A DNA stretch of 64,000 nt from an uncultured Lachnospiraceae bacterium. GTDB lineage: Bacteria; Bacillota; Clostridia; Lachnospirales; Lachnospiraceae. Numbering within the stretch: position 1 is the stretch's first letter; every line of letters starts with the position of its first letter. The translations under genes and the position numbers were made by a program. Location of the stretch: positions 1 through 64,000 of the forward strand of contig CAJUHR010000025.1 in assembly GCA_910586255.1 (NCBI GenBank), given 5' to 3'. The notes beneath the pieces are model-generated. The model made no database searches, had not been told where the DNA came from, and was given only the letters and a program-made list of their open reading frames with translations. Below are positions 51,101 through 60,037 of this stretch, in pieces.

Positions 51101-52531
51101 ATGTCAAATATTTTACAGGTGACCACGCCGAATCTGAATACGGACAACCGGAATATATTGAATCCTCAGGATCCCAGGCAGGCAGGCCAGGCTATCCACA
51201 ATCCGGTGGATCCCACCCGTGTGGTTCGTGCTGATGGCCGGGACGGGGAACAGACAGGGAACAGTACCCAGGACGATCTGTTCAGCGCGATTAATTATGA
51301 CAGCAATTACGGCGCCTTTGTCAAGGGACTGGGGGAGAACAGTAATCTATCCGGTGTGATGGAGCGTCTCCTGTTTGGCGATATGGCAGGCCTTAAGGGG
51401 GCCGAGCAGGCAGAGGTGAGCGCTCTGGTGGAGCGTTTCCTCATGTCCATGCGTATGGATTCCCCTCAGGATCTTTTAGAGTATCTCCAGGGGCAGGGGG
51501 AGCTGCAGGCCAGATTTTCCGGAGACTTTTTCAGCAAGCTTCGGTCCCTGCTGTCGCAGAATCCCTCTGAGCGTCTTAAGGAGGCTGTGCTGAACTTTAT
51601 AAAAGGGTACAACAGCTACTCCTCCGGAGCCCATCTTTTGCAGCAGATGAAGGCTCTGACCGATGATATCGAGCATCTTCTCCTGCGGGCTTACCGGGAG
51701 GAATTCAGAGGACTGGCCAATTCTATGAACTGGGACGCGGCCAACGGCGACACGGAGGAAAATGCCGGTGTTCTCAATCAGAGGCTGATTCCGTTTCTTT
51801 CTTCCTATGTATCAAGAACTCATGATTACGGGGCGGTCCGGGAGGCGGCTATGCTCCTGATTTTCCATGCTGTCCGCTATCAGAACGGAGGGAAGGGCCG
51901 GCTGTTTGCCTTATTTGACAGTCTTTTGGGCAACCGGGATTTCGGGAGGCTTTTTAAGGGGGACGCGGAGGCGGATATGGAGCAGCTTCTGATGGCAGGC
52001 GCCAAGGAGACTCAGCCGCCCTTGTCGGAATTTGCCGACAATCTTGCCGCTCTTCTTCTAAGGGGGGCCAACGGCCACGGCGGCTTGGAGAATGTCCAGC
52101 AGTTTTATAATATTATGAACGGTATGCTCATTAATGAGAGCGTTTACATGCCACTTCTCCATTTTATTCTGCCCTTCCAGTACGAGGACAACAATGTGAT
52201 GTCGGAGATGTGGGTGGATCCGGACGCCAAAAAGGACAGCGAGGATGAGCCCAGAAAGATCAAGCTTTTTTTGAAGTTTGATATTCAGACTTTGGGAAAG
52301 TTTGAGATGGTGATGACCTTGCAGGATAGGCAGTCCAGGGTTCAGCTTTTTGTGCCGCCGCAGCTAGCCAGACAGAATAAACAGATTCAGGCAGAGGTGA
52401 CGGAGATTCTTAAGAAGAATGGATTCCGGTTCAGCCAGCTTCTGATTCGGGAGCGGATCCGCGACAGGCGGGTGGACGAGGTTTTTCCGGAAATTCGGGA
52501 GAAGGAGAGAACGATCAATGTCAGAATTTGA
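51101..52531 (+). CDS. Second FliK-like protein (YlqG-type), partner of FlhX
   Basis: This 476-residue protein has no signal peptide or membrane helix. Its C-terminal 110 residues resemble the Flg_hook domain of FliK: KIKLFLKFDIQTLGKFEMVM, then MTLQDRQSRVQLFVPPQ and EVTEILKKNGFRFSQLLI. The central part is helical and unfamiliar (FNFIKGY-like repeats not evident). It overlaps the FlhX gene by 14 bases, as ylqG-ylqH do in Bacillus. ATG at 51101 follows TGGAGGAC. A role in export control next to an FlhB-tail protein is inferred. The canonical fliK is at 14997. Confidence 0.7.
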   Translation: MSNILQVTTPNLNTDNRNILNPQDPRQAGQAIHNPVDPTRVVRADGRDGEQTGNSTQDDLFSAINYDSNYGAFVKGLGENSNLSGVMERLLFGDMAGLKGAEQAEVSALVERFLMSMRMDSPQDLLEYLQGQGELQARFSGDFFSKLRSLLSQNPSERLKEAVLNFIKGYNSYSSGAHLLQQMKALTDDIEHLLLRAYREEFRGLANSMNWDAANGDTEENAGVLNQRLIPFLSSYVSRTHDYGAVREAAMLLIFHAVRYQNGGKGRLFALFDSLLGNRDFGRLFKGDAEADMEQLLMAGAKETQPPLSEFADNLAALLLRGANGHGGLENVQQFYNIMNGMLINESVYMPLLHFILPFQYEDNNVMSEMWVDPDAKKDSEDEPRKIKLFLKFDIQTLGKFEMVMTLQDRQSRVQLFVPPQLARQNKQIQAEVTEILKKNGFRFSQLLIRERIRDRRVDEVFPEIREKERTINVRI

Positions 52532-52874
52532 TGATCTGATGCGGCAGAAGGCAGTTGCCCTGAAATATAATCCGGACAAGAACGGAGCTCCGGTTATTGT
52601 TGCCTCGGGTATGGGATACCTGGCAGAGAAGATTACGGAGACAGCCATGGAGGCAGGGGTGCCGGTCTATGAGGATGATTCCCTGGCCACACTTCTGACT
52701 CAGCTGCAGCTGGGAGCAGAGATTCCCAGGGAATTGTATCAGGCGATTGTTGATATTTATATCTATTTTTTGGGATATGTACCGGAAAAGAGCGAGATGC
52801 CAAAGGAAGAGCAGGAAGAGGAAGAGATGCCTGCCGCCGGGGACGGGGATATTTCTGAAAATACAGGCGGCTGA
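52518..52874 (+). CDS. FlhX: free FlhB C-terminal domain homologue
   Basis: FlhX proteins can stand in for the cleaved tail of FlhB. The core AVALKYNPDKNGAPVIVASG and IPRELYQAIVDIYIYFLGY closely match FlhB (AVALKYDPDKYGAPVVLAKG; IPAEFYGAVAEILVYIYRQ). The protein starts right after where FlhB is cut and lacks the NPTH site. The 118 residues end in a Glu-rich tail. It is in an operon with the FliK-like gene, suggesting a second substrate-switch pair. Confidence 0.9.
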   Translation: MSEFDDLMRQKAVALKYNPDKNGAPVIVASGMGYLAEKITETAMEAGVPVYEDDSLATLLTQLQLGAEIPRELYQAIVDIYIYFLGYVPEKSEMPKEEQEEEEMPAAGDGDISENTGG

Positions 52875-52935
52875 TCCGGCATGAAGGCTTATGAAATGCC
52901 GGAAAGGCCAGAGAGTGATAAGTCAGGAGGATTTT

Positions 52936-54309
52936 ATGGTTCAAAAAATAAAGAGAGCAATGGGGCTTTTGCTGGCGCTCTGCCTTTTGGCCATGCCCAT
53001 GGAGGCGCTGGCGGCCACAAAGCCCATCAACAGTGTAAGCGTGAGAGTGTCCTCTAAGCTGGAGGCGGGAAAGAGCCTGCCGGATATCCAGATTGGTTCG
53101 GAGACGGCCGAGGACGGACAGGTGGTGGTGGGAACAAGCAGCGGTTCCTACACCTTGACGGAGGCGGAGTGGGTGGACGGCAACACAAAGGAGATAAAGC
53201 CCTCCGATGAGCCCAGAATCAAGGTGACCCTTGAGCCGACCGATGTGAGCGAGCATTATTTTCTTGCCAGCTATAAGTCGTCCAATGTAAAGATCAGCGG
53301 CGGATCCTTTGTCTCGGCAAGGCGGGACGGAGATTCCCTGATCGTCACCCTGCGTGTAAAGCCGGTGAAGGGGGAGTATGATCCGCCCACGGAGGCATAC
53401 TGGAACGAGAAGAATCTGGGGGAGGCCCGGTGGGAGAAGCCGGAGAATGATTCCGGATATTATGAGCTGCAGCTTTACCGGGACGGGAAGAGCGTGCAGA
53501 AGGTGGCAAAGACCTCAGCCAAAAGCTACAATTTTTATCCTTATATGACTAAGGAAGGGGATTACAGCTTTAAGGTGCGGACGATTCCGGGAACGGATGC
53601 CCAGAACAAATTCGGGAAAAAGAGCGACTGGATAGAGTCTGGGGAATTGGAGATTACGGACCGGTACGTGTCTGACGGAAAGGGACAGCAGTCGGGCAAG
53701 CCTTCGGTGGTGAAGGGAACCACGGACACGGTTGGCTGGTTTAAGGAAAATGACCGATGGGGATACCGCTATCCGGACGGAAGCCTGTCAAAAGACGGGT
53801 GGTCGGAGATTGACGGCTTGTGGTATTATTTTAATGAGGACGGGGTCATGTGCACCGGCTGGAGACCGGTGGGAGGACAACAGTATTATCTGTATGACAA
53901 CGGACAGATGGCAGTGGGCTGGTCAAAAATCGGCGGCTCCTGGTATTATTTCCGGCCGGAGACGGAGGGGACATTCTTAAAAGGCTCCATGATGACTCCC
54001 GGATGGCATGTGATCGGACCTTATTATTATTATTTTAATGGAGACGGAAGCTTGTATACCGGGTGGCTTAAGGAAAACGGCAAGACCTATTATCTCAATG
54101 AGCTGGACAACAGTCTTCAGGGCACCATGTTTACGGGATGGATCCGCAGAGAGGAAAAGACGTATTTTGCCGATTCCAACGGGGAGATTTTGGAAGGCTG
54201 GAATCAGATAGACGGAAGCTGGTATTATTTTTACCCCGGCTCCGGAGAGATGGCCCGCAACACCCAGGTAGATGGGTTTACCGTTGATTCGGACGGAATA
54301 TGGAGATAG
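52936..54309 (+). CDS. Secreted cell-wall-binding-repeat protein 2
   Basis: The 457-residue exported protein has signal peptide MVQKIKRAMGLLLALCLLAM to ALAAT. An N-terminal domain of about 130 residues follows, whose stretch KISGGSFVSARRDGDSLIVT is paralogous to the next gene. A fibronectin-like part contains ARWEKPENDSGYYELQLYRD. About eight choline/wall-binding repeats run from 265 (DGLWYYFNEDGVMCTGW, GSWYYFRPE). ATG at 52936 follows CAGGAGGA. It sits in the flagellar locus with a second copy. Teichoic acid choline or another wall ligand is likely; the role is unknown. Confidence 0.85.
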   Translation: MVQKIKRAMGLLLALCLLAMPMEALAATKPINSVSVRVSSKLEAGKSLPDIQIGSETAEDGQVVVGTSSGSYTLTEAEWVDGNTKEIKPSDEPRIKVTLEPTDVSEHYFLASYKSSNVKISGGSFVSARRDGDSLIVTLRVKPVKGEYDPPTEAYWNEKNLGEARWEKPENDSGYYELQLYRDGKSVQKVAKTSAKSYNFYPYMTKEGDYSFKVRTIPGTDAQNKFGKKSDWIESGELEITDRYVSDGKGQQSGKPSVVKGTTDTVGWFKENDRWGYRYPDGSLSKDGWSEIDGLWYYFNEDGVMCTGWRPVGGQQYYLYDNGQMAVGWSKIGGSWYYFRPETEGTFLKGSMMTPGWHVIGPYYYYFNGDGSLYTGWLKENGKTYYLNELDNSLQGTMFTGWIRREEKTYFADSNGEILEGWNQIDGSWYYFYPGSGEMARNTQVDGFTVDSDGIWR

Positions 54310-54330
54310 AGCAGAGAGAAAGGACTTGGC

Positions 54331-55629
54331 ATGCAGAGAGTGATAAAGGCTGGCCGGAGAGGGATTTTGTTTCGGTCAGGTATATGGATGATGGCGGCCC
54401 TTCTTCTGACAGCGGGGAGGGGAGAAGTGAGCTATGGGGCTGAATCCAGCGTCATAGAGAGCCTGAGTGTGACTCTTAAGAGTACATACGGAGAGCCTGA
54501 GGAGATTCCGGAGCCGGAGATTACAATAAGTGGCACCGGCTGTTCTCTGGGAGATGTGCAGTTTCGCACGGATTATGATAAGTGGAAGCCTGGCAAGAAA
54601 GTCCGGGTGGAGATTACGGTCAATGCAGATGACGGAAAGGTGTTTCCCGCCTCCTTAAACCGCTCCAAATGTAAAATATCGGGAGCGGATTTTGTGTCAG
54701 CCAAGGCGTTGGATGACGATACACTTCAGGTGAAGGTGGATTACAAGCCGGTGACGGTTTTGGGGGACACGACAGAGGCCGGCTGGAGTTCATCAAGAAG
54801 GCGCGCGGTATGGAAGCCGGTGGACTATGCCCCCGGATATTCTGTGGTTCTGTACGGCAATGACAAGGTGGTCAAACGGATGACGGTCACAGGGGCCCAC
54901 TCGGTCAATCTGACGGAATTCATGGATGATGTGGACAAAACCTACTATTATGAGGTGAAGGCCATTCCGGTTACCTCCGATGAGAAGAAATATCTAAAGG
55001 AAGGGTCTTTTGTCACATCCACGGACCAGGAGTTTGACTGGGAGGACTGGGAGAACTGGAACAGCTCCGGAACCGGCACAAGCAGCAGTCCGGGAGGCAG
55101 CAGCGGGCCGGGAGGAAGCGGCAGCGCGGGCCCGGGAGCCGGGGCCGGAGACGGAGGCTCGGTCAAGGGAAACAATTACATCATGCCGGACGGAAGCAAG
55201 GCGGTCAACACCTGGAAGAAGATCTCAAACCGCTGGTACTATTTTGACCAGAACGGCAATATGGCAAGAGGCTGGCAGTATGTAAACGGTTTTTGGTATT
55301 ATATGGATGGAAACGGGATTATGCAGACCGGATGGATCAACCCTTACGGGGACACCTGGTATTATCTCAACGGCAACGGGGATATGTGTGTGGGCTGGAT
55401 TCAGCCGATTCCGGGTGAGTGGTATTATCTGGACGGCTCAGGGGCCATGCAGAGGTACTGGGTTTTGGTAAACGGCAAATGGTATTTCATGAACCAGAGC
55501 GGCCGGATGCAGACCGGATGGATTCAGGCGGACGGCAAATGGTATTTTCTTAACAGCGATGGCAGCATGGCGGCCAACACGGAGGTCAGCGGCCGCAGGC
55601 TGGGGCCTGACGGAGCAGAGATTCGGTGA
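54331..55629 (+). CDS. Secreted cell-wall-binding-repeat protein 3
   Basis: The 432-residue paralogue of the preceding protein has an N-terminal signal region (GIWMMAALLLTAGRGEVSYG) and the shared domain KISGADFVSAKALDDDTLQV. A fibronectin-like unit (AVWKPVDYAPGYSVVLYGND) follows, then a Gly/Ser/Pro-rich linker (about 245-280). Wall-binding repeats run from 286 (NRWYYFDQNGNMARGW, GTW-type repeats such as GEWYYLDGSGAM). Tandem duplication explains the pair. It probably lies on the surface near the flagellum or in the wall (inference). Confidence 0.85.
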   Translation: MQRVIKAGRRGILFRSGIWMMAALLLTAGRGEVSYGAESSVIESLSVTLKSTYGEPEEIPEPEITISGTGCSLGDVQFRTDYDKWKPGKKVRVEITVNADDGKVFPASLNRSKCKISGADFVSAKALDDDTLQVKVDYKPVTVLGDTTEAGWSSSRRRAVWKPVDYAPGYSVVLYGNDKVVKRMTVTGAHSVNLTEFMDDVDKTYYYEVKAIPVTSDEKKYLKEGSFVTSTDQEFDWEDWENWNSSGTGTSSSPGGSSGPGGSGSAGPGAGAGDGGSVKGNNYIMPDGSKAVNTWKKISNRWYYFDQNGNMARGWQYVNGFWYYMDGNGIMQTGWINPYGDTWYYLNGNGDMCVGWIQPIPGEWYYLDGSGAMQRYWVLVNGKWYFMNQSGRMQTGWIQADGKWYFLNSDGSMAANTEVSGRRLGPDGAEIR

Positions 55630-55711
55630 GAAAATACAGACATCGGATAAACGATTGCTGTAGTAACGACAAATAAGTTTCCTAATAATAATAGAAAGAG
55701 GAACAGACACA

Positions 55712-56632
55712 ATGGGATTGGTGACGTTGGAAGCACTGAATACGCAGAGTGCACAGAACATACAGGGCGGATATACGGTCCGCCCGGAGGAGGTAAAGGA
55801 GAGCTTTCAGTCCGTATTTAGGGACATCAGTCAGGGGGCTCCGGAAAGTATGGATAAGATTTTTGAGGAGGCGTCCTCCCGGTACGGGGTTCCTCTCAAT
55901 CTGGTGAAGGCGGTGGCCAAGGCAGAGTCTAATTTTAATGCCAGCGCGGTCTCCAAGGCCGGGGCTATCGGAGTTATGCAGCTGATGCCTGCCACAGCCC
56001 GGTCTTTGGGGGTGACGGATCCTTATGATGCCCGGCAGAATATTATGGGCGGCACCAAATACCTAAGAGAAAATCTGGACCGGTTCGGGGGAAATGTGAG
56101 CCTGGCTCTGGCTGCTTACAATGCAGGGCCCAACAGCGTCCAGAAGTATGGGGGGATTCCTCCCTACAAGGAGACCCAGAATTATGTAAAAACGGTTACT
56201 TCCTATATGAACGGCTCTCCGATCTACGCAGGGAAGCTTGTAAATACGAGCAGCAAAAGCCGCCTCTCGGGACTTTACGGTTCCGGGGCCTACGGGCTGA
56301 CCTCCGATCAGCTTTTGGGGCTTTATGGCAGCGCGTCCGGCGGAATCGGAGATCTTTACGGAAACGGCTCCGATCAGCTGACCGGGCTTTCGGGAACCTC
56401 CTCCTACAATCAGCTGGCCGGTCTTTATGGTACTTCCTACAATCAGCTGGCCGGTCTTTACGGCCTCTCGGCCGGTGGGGCCGGTACCTTGGGGATGGGG
56501 CTTTTGGGCACAGCCTCGGAGGATGGGGAGACTATAACCATGGATAAGGAAAGCTATGCCAGCCTGATTCAGCTTTTGCGCCTGCAGATGATGATGAATG
56601 CCAGCAGAGAGGTTGGAAGTATTACCTTGTAG
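55712..56632 (+). CDS. Flagellar-locus lytic transglycosylase (SLT family)
   Basis: The 306-residue protein cuts peptidoglycan glycan strands. The SLT fold shows catalytic Glu72 (VKAVAKAESNFNASAV), the GVMQLMPATARSLGV motif and AYNAGPNSVQKYGGIPPYKE. No Sec signal precedes it, so it probably leaves through the flagellar export gate, like FlgJ (inference). From about 180 there are repeats with (L)xGLYG (SYNQLAGLYG twice). The C terminus is Met-rich. It lies among wall-binding and flagellar genes and fits opening of the wall for the rod or filament. AGAAAGAGGA precedes the ATG. Confidence 0.88.
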   Translation: MGLVTLEALNTQSAQNIQGGYTVRPEEVKESFQSVFRDISQGAPESMDKIFEEASSRYGVPLNLVKAVAKAESNFNASAVSKAGAIGVMQLMPATARSLGVTDPYDARQNIMGGTKYLRENLDRFGGNVSLALAAYNAGPNSVQKYGGIPPYKETQNYVKTVTSYMNGSPIYAGKLVNTSSKSRLSGLYGSGAYGLTSDQLLGLYGSASGGIGDLYGNGSDQLTGLSGTSSYNQLAGLYGTSYNQLAGLYGLSAGGAGTLGMGLLGTASEDGETITMDKESYASLIQLLRLQMMMNASREVGSITL

Positions 56633-56676
56633 TTCAGGCGGCGGGAGTTTTTATGTGATTTCATTAAAGGGGGAGG

Positions 56677-56736
56677 ATGAGCCTGTATTATGAGATTGAA
56701 GGATTGCGATGGTTGCCTGGTATACGGCACCGATAA
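56677..56736 (+). CDS. Overlapping 19-codon reading frame at the PilZ start
   Basis: The frame encodes MSLYYEIEGLRWLPGIRHR and has the strong ribosome site (GGGGGAGG just upstream). The PilZ ATG at 56690 lies inside it, in another frame and poorly spaced from that site. It could couple or dampen PilZ translation, or be chance. Confidence 0.3.
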   Translation: MSLYYEIEGLRWLPGIRHR

Positions 56737-57313
56737 CCGGCCCCTGTCTAGGGCCCGGGTGGAGACGGATGCGGAGGGGAGGATTCGCATGTATTTTCGG
56801 AATCCCAAGCTGCGCAGTGTCCGGTTTAAGACGATTGTGGATTTTTATGACCGGTCTCAGGGGGTGGTTCGTAGCCAGTGCGAGCTGGTGATTCAGCGGA
56901 ATGTGCTGCCGGATAGGATGAAGGAGCCATGGATGGCCACCTGCGAGATTCTGGATGTCCATGAGGTGTTTCAGAGGCAGAAGGATCTGCGGGTGGATGT
57001 GGACCTGAGAACGGAGTTTATGACAGGCAAGGGATGGTTCTTTTCCGGGGCTATCCGCAACATCAGCGCGGGAGGGATTTTTCTTGTGACGCCTCAGGTT
57101 CTAAAGAAGGGGGAGTATTTTTCCTTCCGATATCGCTTCGGCCAGGAGAACTGTGAGGTGGAGGCAAAGGTGCTGAGGGTGGGAGGACTGATACAGGGCG
57201 AATATGGCTATGGATGTCAGTTTGTGGGCCTTTCCATGGAGACGGAGGCAGCCATAAGGAAATTTGTCTTTACCAGACAGATGAAAAAGCAGAATAATAA
57301 GGGAAGAGAATAA
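56690..57313 (+). CDS. PilZ-domain protein (YcgR/flagellar brake type)
   Basis: This 207-residue candidate c-di-GMP effector acts on the motor or wall. An N-terminal YcgR-like domain (1-90, NRPLSRARVETDAEG) precedes a PilZ domain. The RxxxR motif is degenerate: QRQKDLRV gives Arg96 and Arg101, with Gln97 where the first Arg is expected. The second motif IRNISAGGIFLV (N-x-S-x-x-G) is intact. Ligand binding is therefore possible but unproven. It is followed by a glycosyltransferase after 2 bases. Confidence 0.88.
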   Translation: MRLKDCDGCLVYGTDNRPLSRARVETDAEGRIRMYFRNPKLRSVRFKTIVDFYDRSQGVVRSQCELVIQRNVLPDRMKEPWMATCEILDVHEVFQRQKDLRVDVDLRTEFMTGKGWFFSGAIRNISAGGIFLVTPQVLKKGEYFSFRYRFGQENCEVEAKVLRVGGLIQGEYGYGCQFVGLSMETEAAIRKFVFTRQMKKQNNKGRE

Positions 57314-57315
57314 TT

Positions 57316-58398
57316 TTGAAAATAAATCTGGTAATGATCGTTAAAAATGAGGAGCGGTCCCTCAGACGGTGCCTTCGGTCTGTGAACGGTCTGGTGGACG
57401 AGATGATCGTGGTGGATACAGGTTCCACAGACAGAACCGTGGAGATTGCTGAAAAGATGGGGGCAAAGGTATTTTCCTTTACCTGGATAAATGATTTTTC
57501 GGCTGCCCGGAACTATGGGCTGGGCCGGTCCGATGGGGACTGGAATCTGATTCTTGACGGAGACGAGTACTTAAGAGAGGCGGACAGAGAGAAGCTGGAG
57601 ACAGAGCTAAGTAGCCGGCAGGGGCTGTGGCTGGGCTGTATCACCAGATACGATGCCTTTCAGGACGAGGAGGGCTTAAGCGTCAGCACAGCCCTGCTTC
57701 CCAGGCTGCTTCCCAAAGGGGTTCTTTATGAGGGAATCATCCATGAGCAGCCAGCGGGGAACCATCCCTCTTACAGGGTTGATCTGCAGGCAGACCATGA
57801 CGGCTATTTGTATCAGGATAAGGGTGAGAGGAATCTTCCCTATCTGGAAAAGGCCGTGAAAGCTCACCCGGGAGACGGGTACTATCTCTTTCAGATGGCT
57901 TATACCTTAAGAAATCTGAAAAGATACCGGGAAAGCCTTCCCTTTTTCAGGAAGTTTTACCGGCTGGCCGGCAAAAGAGAGGGATACCGGTCCGGCGGTG
58001 TGGTGCTTTATCTGTATACGCTTCTGGATTTGGGCGGCGGTGAGCATTTGGATGAAGCCGCCGCGATTATTGAGAAGGAGGAACCGGCTCTGGGAGGCTG
58101 GACGGATTTCTGCTTTGTGTGCGGGCTTTTTTATATGAAGCGGGTGCTTTCCGATGTGGAGCGCTATATCAGCCTGCTGCCCGGGATTGAGGGCTCTTAT
58201 TTGCGGTGTCTTAAGCTGGGAGAGCAGCCAGAGCTTGGCGGTGTGGTGGGAACCGGTTCTTTCCGGGCCGCCTACAATCTGGGCGCCTGGTACGAGGTGT
58301 CGGGCCAGACGGATAAGGCAAAATATTTTTATGAGAAGGCAGCCGGGGAGGGCTATGGCCCTGCCGTAAAGAGGCTGGGAGAAAACTGGAAAAAATAA
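57316..58398 (+). CDS. Family 2 glycosyltransferase with TPR-like C terminus
   Basis: The 360-residue cytoplasmic GT-A enzyme has MIVKNEERSLRRCL, VVDTGSTDRTVEIAEKMG and the DxD-type ILDGDEYLRE. The residues after about 180 form TPR/Sel1-like helices (DGYYLFQMAYTLRNLKRYRE, KAKYFYEKAAGEGYGPAVKR). Such proteins glycosylate surface proteins or flagellin in Firmicutes. Here the context suggests flagellin or another flagellar substrate (inference). The start is TTG after GGGAAGAG. It is the last gene before guaB. Confidence 0.88.
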   Translation: MKINLVMIVKNEERSLRRCLRSVNGLVDEMIVVDTGSTDRTVEIAEKMGAKVFSFTWINDFSAARNYGLGRSDGDWNLILDGDEYLREADREKLETELSSRQGLWLGCITRYDAFQDEEGLSVSTALLPRLLPKGVLYEGIIHEQPAGNHPSYRVDLQADHDGYLYQDKGERNLPYLEKAVKAHPGDGYYLFQMAYTLRNLKRYRESLPFFRKFYRLAGKREGYRSGGVVLYLYTLLDLGGGEHLDEAAAIIEKEEPALGGWTDFCFVCGLFYMKRVLSDVERYISLLPGIEGSYLRCLKLGEQPELGGVVGTGSFRAAYNLGAWYEVSGQTDKAKYFYEKAAGEGYGPAVKRLGENWKK

Positions 58399-58488
58399 GG
58401 AGAACGGCAGTCATTTTATTCCTGAAGAGGGAGTGGAACGGCTGTTTCTTTTTAATCGCCTGTTTCAATATTTAATCAGAAAATGTGT

Positions 58489-58517
58489 TTGACAAGCGTA
58501 CAAAAATTTGCTACACT
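58489..58517 (+). promoter_or_regulatory. Sigma-A promoter of guaB
   Basis: A perfect TTGACA (58489-58494), a 17-base spacer and TACACT (58512-58517). The start would be near 58524, about 60 bases before guaB. Confidence 0.8.
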
Positions 58518-58582
58518 AAGAAACTAATAAGCGGATGTAATAATTAAAATTTTATAAAACCAAAGAAAGAGAGGAAGAAAGA

Positions 58583-60037
58583 ATGGGTACGATTATTGGC
58601 GATGGTATCACCTTTGACGATGTGCTGCTGGTTCCTGCATACTCTCAGGTTATTCCCAATCAGGTGGATTTGACGACTTATCTTACCAAAAGCATCAGGC
58701 TGAATATTCCCCTGATGAGCGCCGGCATGGATACGGTTACAGAGCATCGTATGGCGATTGCCATGGCGCGCCAGGGCGGAATCGGAATCATCCATAAGAA
58801 CATGTCAATCGAGGAGCAGGCGGAGGAAGTGGATAAGGTGAAACGCTCGGAAAATGGCGTAATCACGGACCCGTTTTTCCTTTCTCCGGAGCATACCCTA
58901 AAGGATGCGGATGAGCTGATGGGGAAGTTTCGCATCTCCGGCGTGCCGATTACAGAAGGCCGCAGGCTGGTGGGTATCATCACCAACCGGGATCTGAAAT
59001 TCGAGGAGGATTTCACCAGAAAGATCAAGGAGTGTATGACCAGTGAGAATCTGGTTACGGCTAAGGAAGGCATCACGCTGATGGAGGCAAAGAAGATTCT
59101 TGCCAGGGCCCGGGTGGAGAAGCTGCCCATTGTGGATGATGATTTCAACTTAAAGGGCCTCATCACCATCAAGGATATCGAGAAGCAGATTCGTTATCCG
59201 CTGTCCGCCAAGGACGCACAGGGAAGGCTTCTCTGCGGCGCGGCGGTTGGGATCACGGCCAATGTGCTGGACCGGGTGGCGGCTTTGGTGAAGGCGAAGG
59301 TGGATGTGGTGGTTTTGGACTCTGCCCACGGCCATTCGGAGAATGTGCTTCACTGTGTGCGGATGATCAAGGAGGCCTATCCTAAGCTGGCGGTGATCGC
59401 CGGCAATGTGGCTACCGGCGAGGCAACCAGAGCTCTGATTGACGCGGGAGTGGACGCGGTTAAGGTAGGAATCGGCCCCGGCTCCATATGCACCACCCGG
59501 GTGGTGGCCGGTATCGGAGTTCCCCAGATCACTGCCATCATGGACTGCTATGAGGTGGCCAAGGAGTATGACATTCCCGTTATCGCTGACGGCGGAATCA
59601 AGTATTCCGGTGATGTGACCAAGGCCATTGCCGCGGGGGGCAATGTCTGTATGATGGGAAGCATGTTTGCCGGCTGTGACGAGAGCCCGGGGACCTTTGA
59701 GCTGTATCAGGGGAGAAAGTATAAGGTGTACCGGGGCATGGGCTCCATTGCCGCCATGGAAAACGGCAGCAAGGACCGCTACTTCCAGTCTGATGCCAAG
59801 AAGCTGGTGCCGGAGGGCGTGGAGGGCCGGGTGGCCTACAAGGGAATGGTGGAGGATACGGTGTTCCAGATTTTAGGAGGACTGCGCTCCGGTATGGGAT
59901 ACTGCGGCGCTGCCGACATAAAGACTCTTCAGGAGACCGGGCGGTTTGTGAGGATCTCCGCGGCGTCTTTAAAGGAGAGCCATCCCCACGATATTCATAT
60001 TACAAAAGAAGCGCCCAATTACAGTGTGGATGAATAG
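58583..60037 (+). CDS. guaB: IMP dehydrogenase (GuaB)
   Basis: GuaB oxidises IMP to XMP with NAD, the first step to GMP. The 484 residues have the barrel with catalytic Cys in GIGPGSICTTRVVAGIG, two CBS domains at about 95-205 (RISGVPITEGRRLVGIITN) and the flap GRVAYKG. AGAGAGGAAG precedes the ATG. It has its own promoter and a palindromic repeat at its stop, and is separate from the purC-F-B-A operon at the other end. Confidence 0.97.
   Translation: MGTIIGDGITFDDVLLVPAYSQVIPNQVDLTTYLTKSIRLNIPLMSAGMDTVTEHRMAIAMARQGGIGIIHKNMSIEEQAEEVDKVKRSENGVITDPFFLSPEHTLKDADELMGKFRISGVPITEGRRLVGIITNRDLKFEEDFTRKIKECMTSENLVTAKEGITLMEAKKILARARVEKLPIVDDDFNLKGLITIKDIEKQIRYPLSAKDAQGRLLCGAAVGITANVLDRVAALVKAKVDVVVLDSAHGHSENVLHCVRMIKEAYPKLAVIAGNVATGEATRALIDAGVDAVKVGIGPGSICTTRVVAGIGVPQITAIMDCYEVAKEYDIPVIADGGIKYSGDVTKAIAAGGNVCMMGSMFAGCDESPGTFELYQGRKYKVYRGMGSIAAMENGSKDRYFQSDAKKLVPEGVEGRVAYKGMVEDTVFQILGGLRSGMGYCGAADIKTLQETGRFVRISAASLKESHPHDIHITKEAPNYSVDE

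Noticed and set aside
50884..51147. 87-residue minus-strand frame in the flgM/FliK-like gap
   Set aside because: It has no ribosome site and crosses the start of the FliK-like gene, and the sequence looks like low-complexity AT-rich DNA.
52518..52874. Truncated pseudogene of flhB
   Set aside because: The frame is intact, has its own start coupled to the upstream gene, and matches the recognised FlhX/YlqH type, so it is a real gene.
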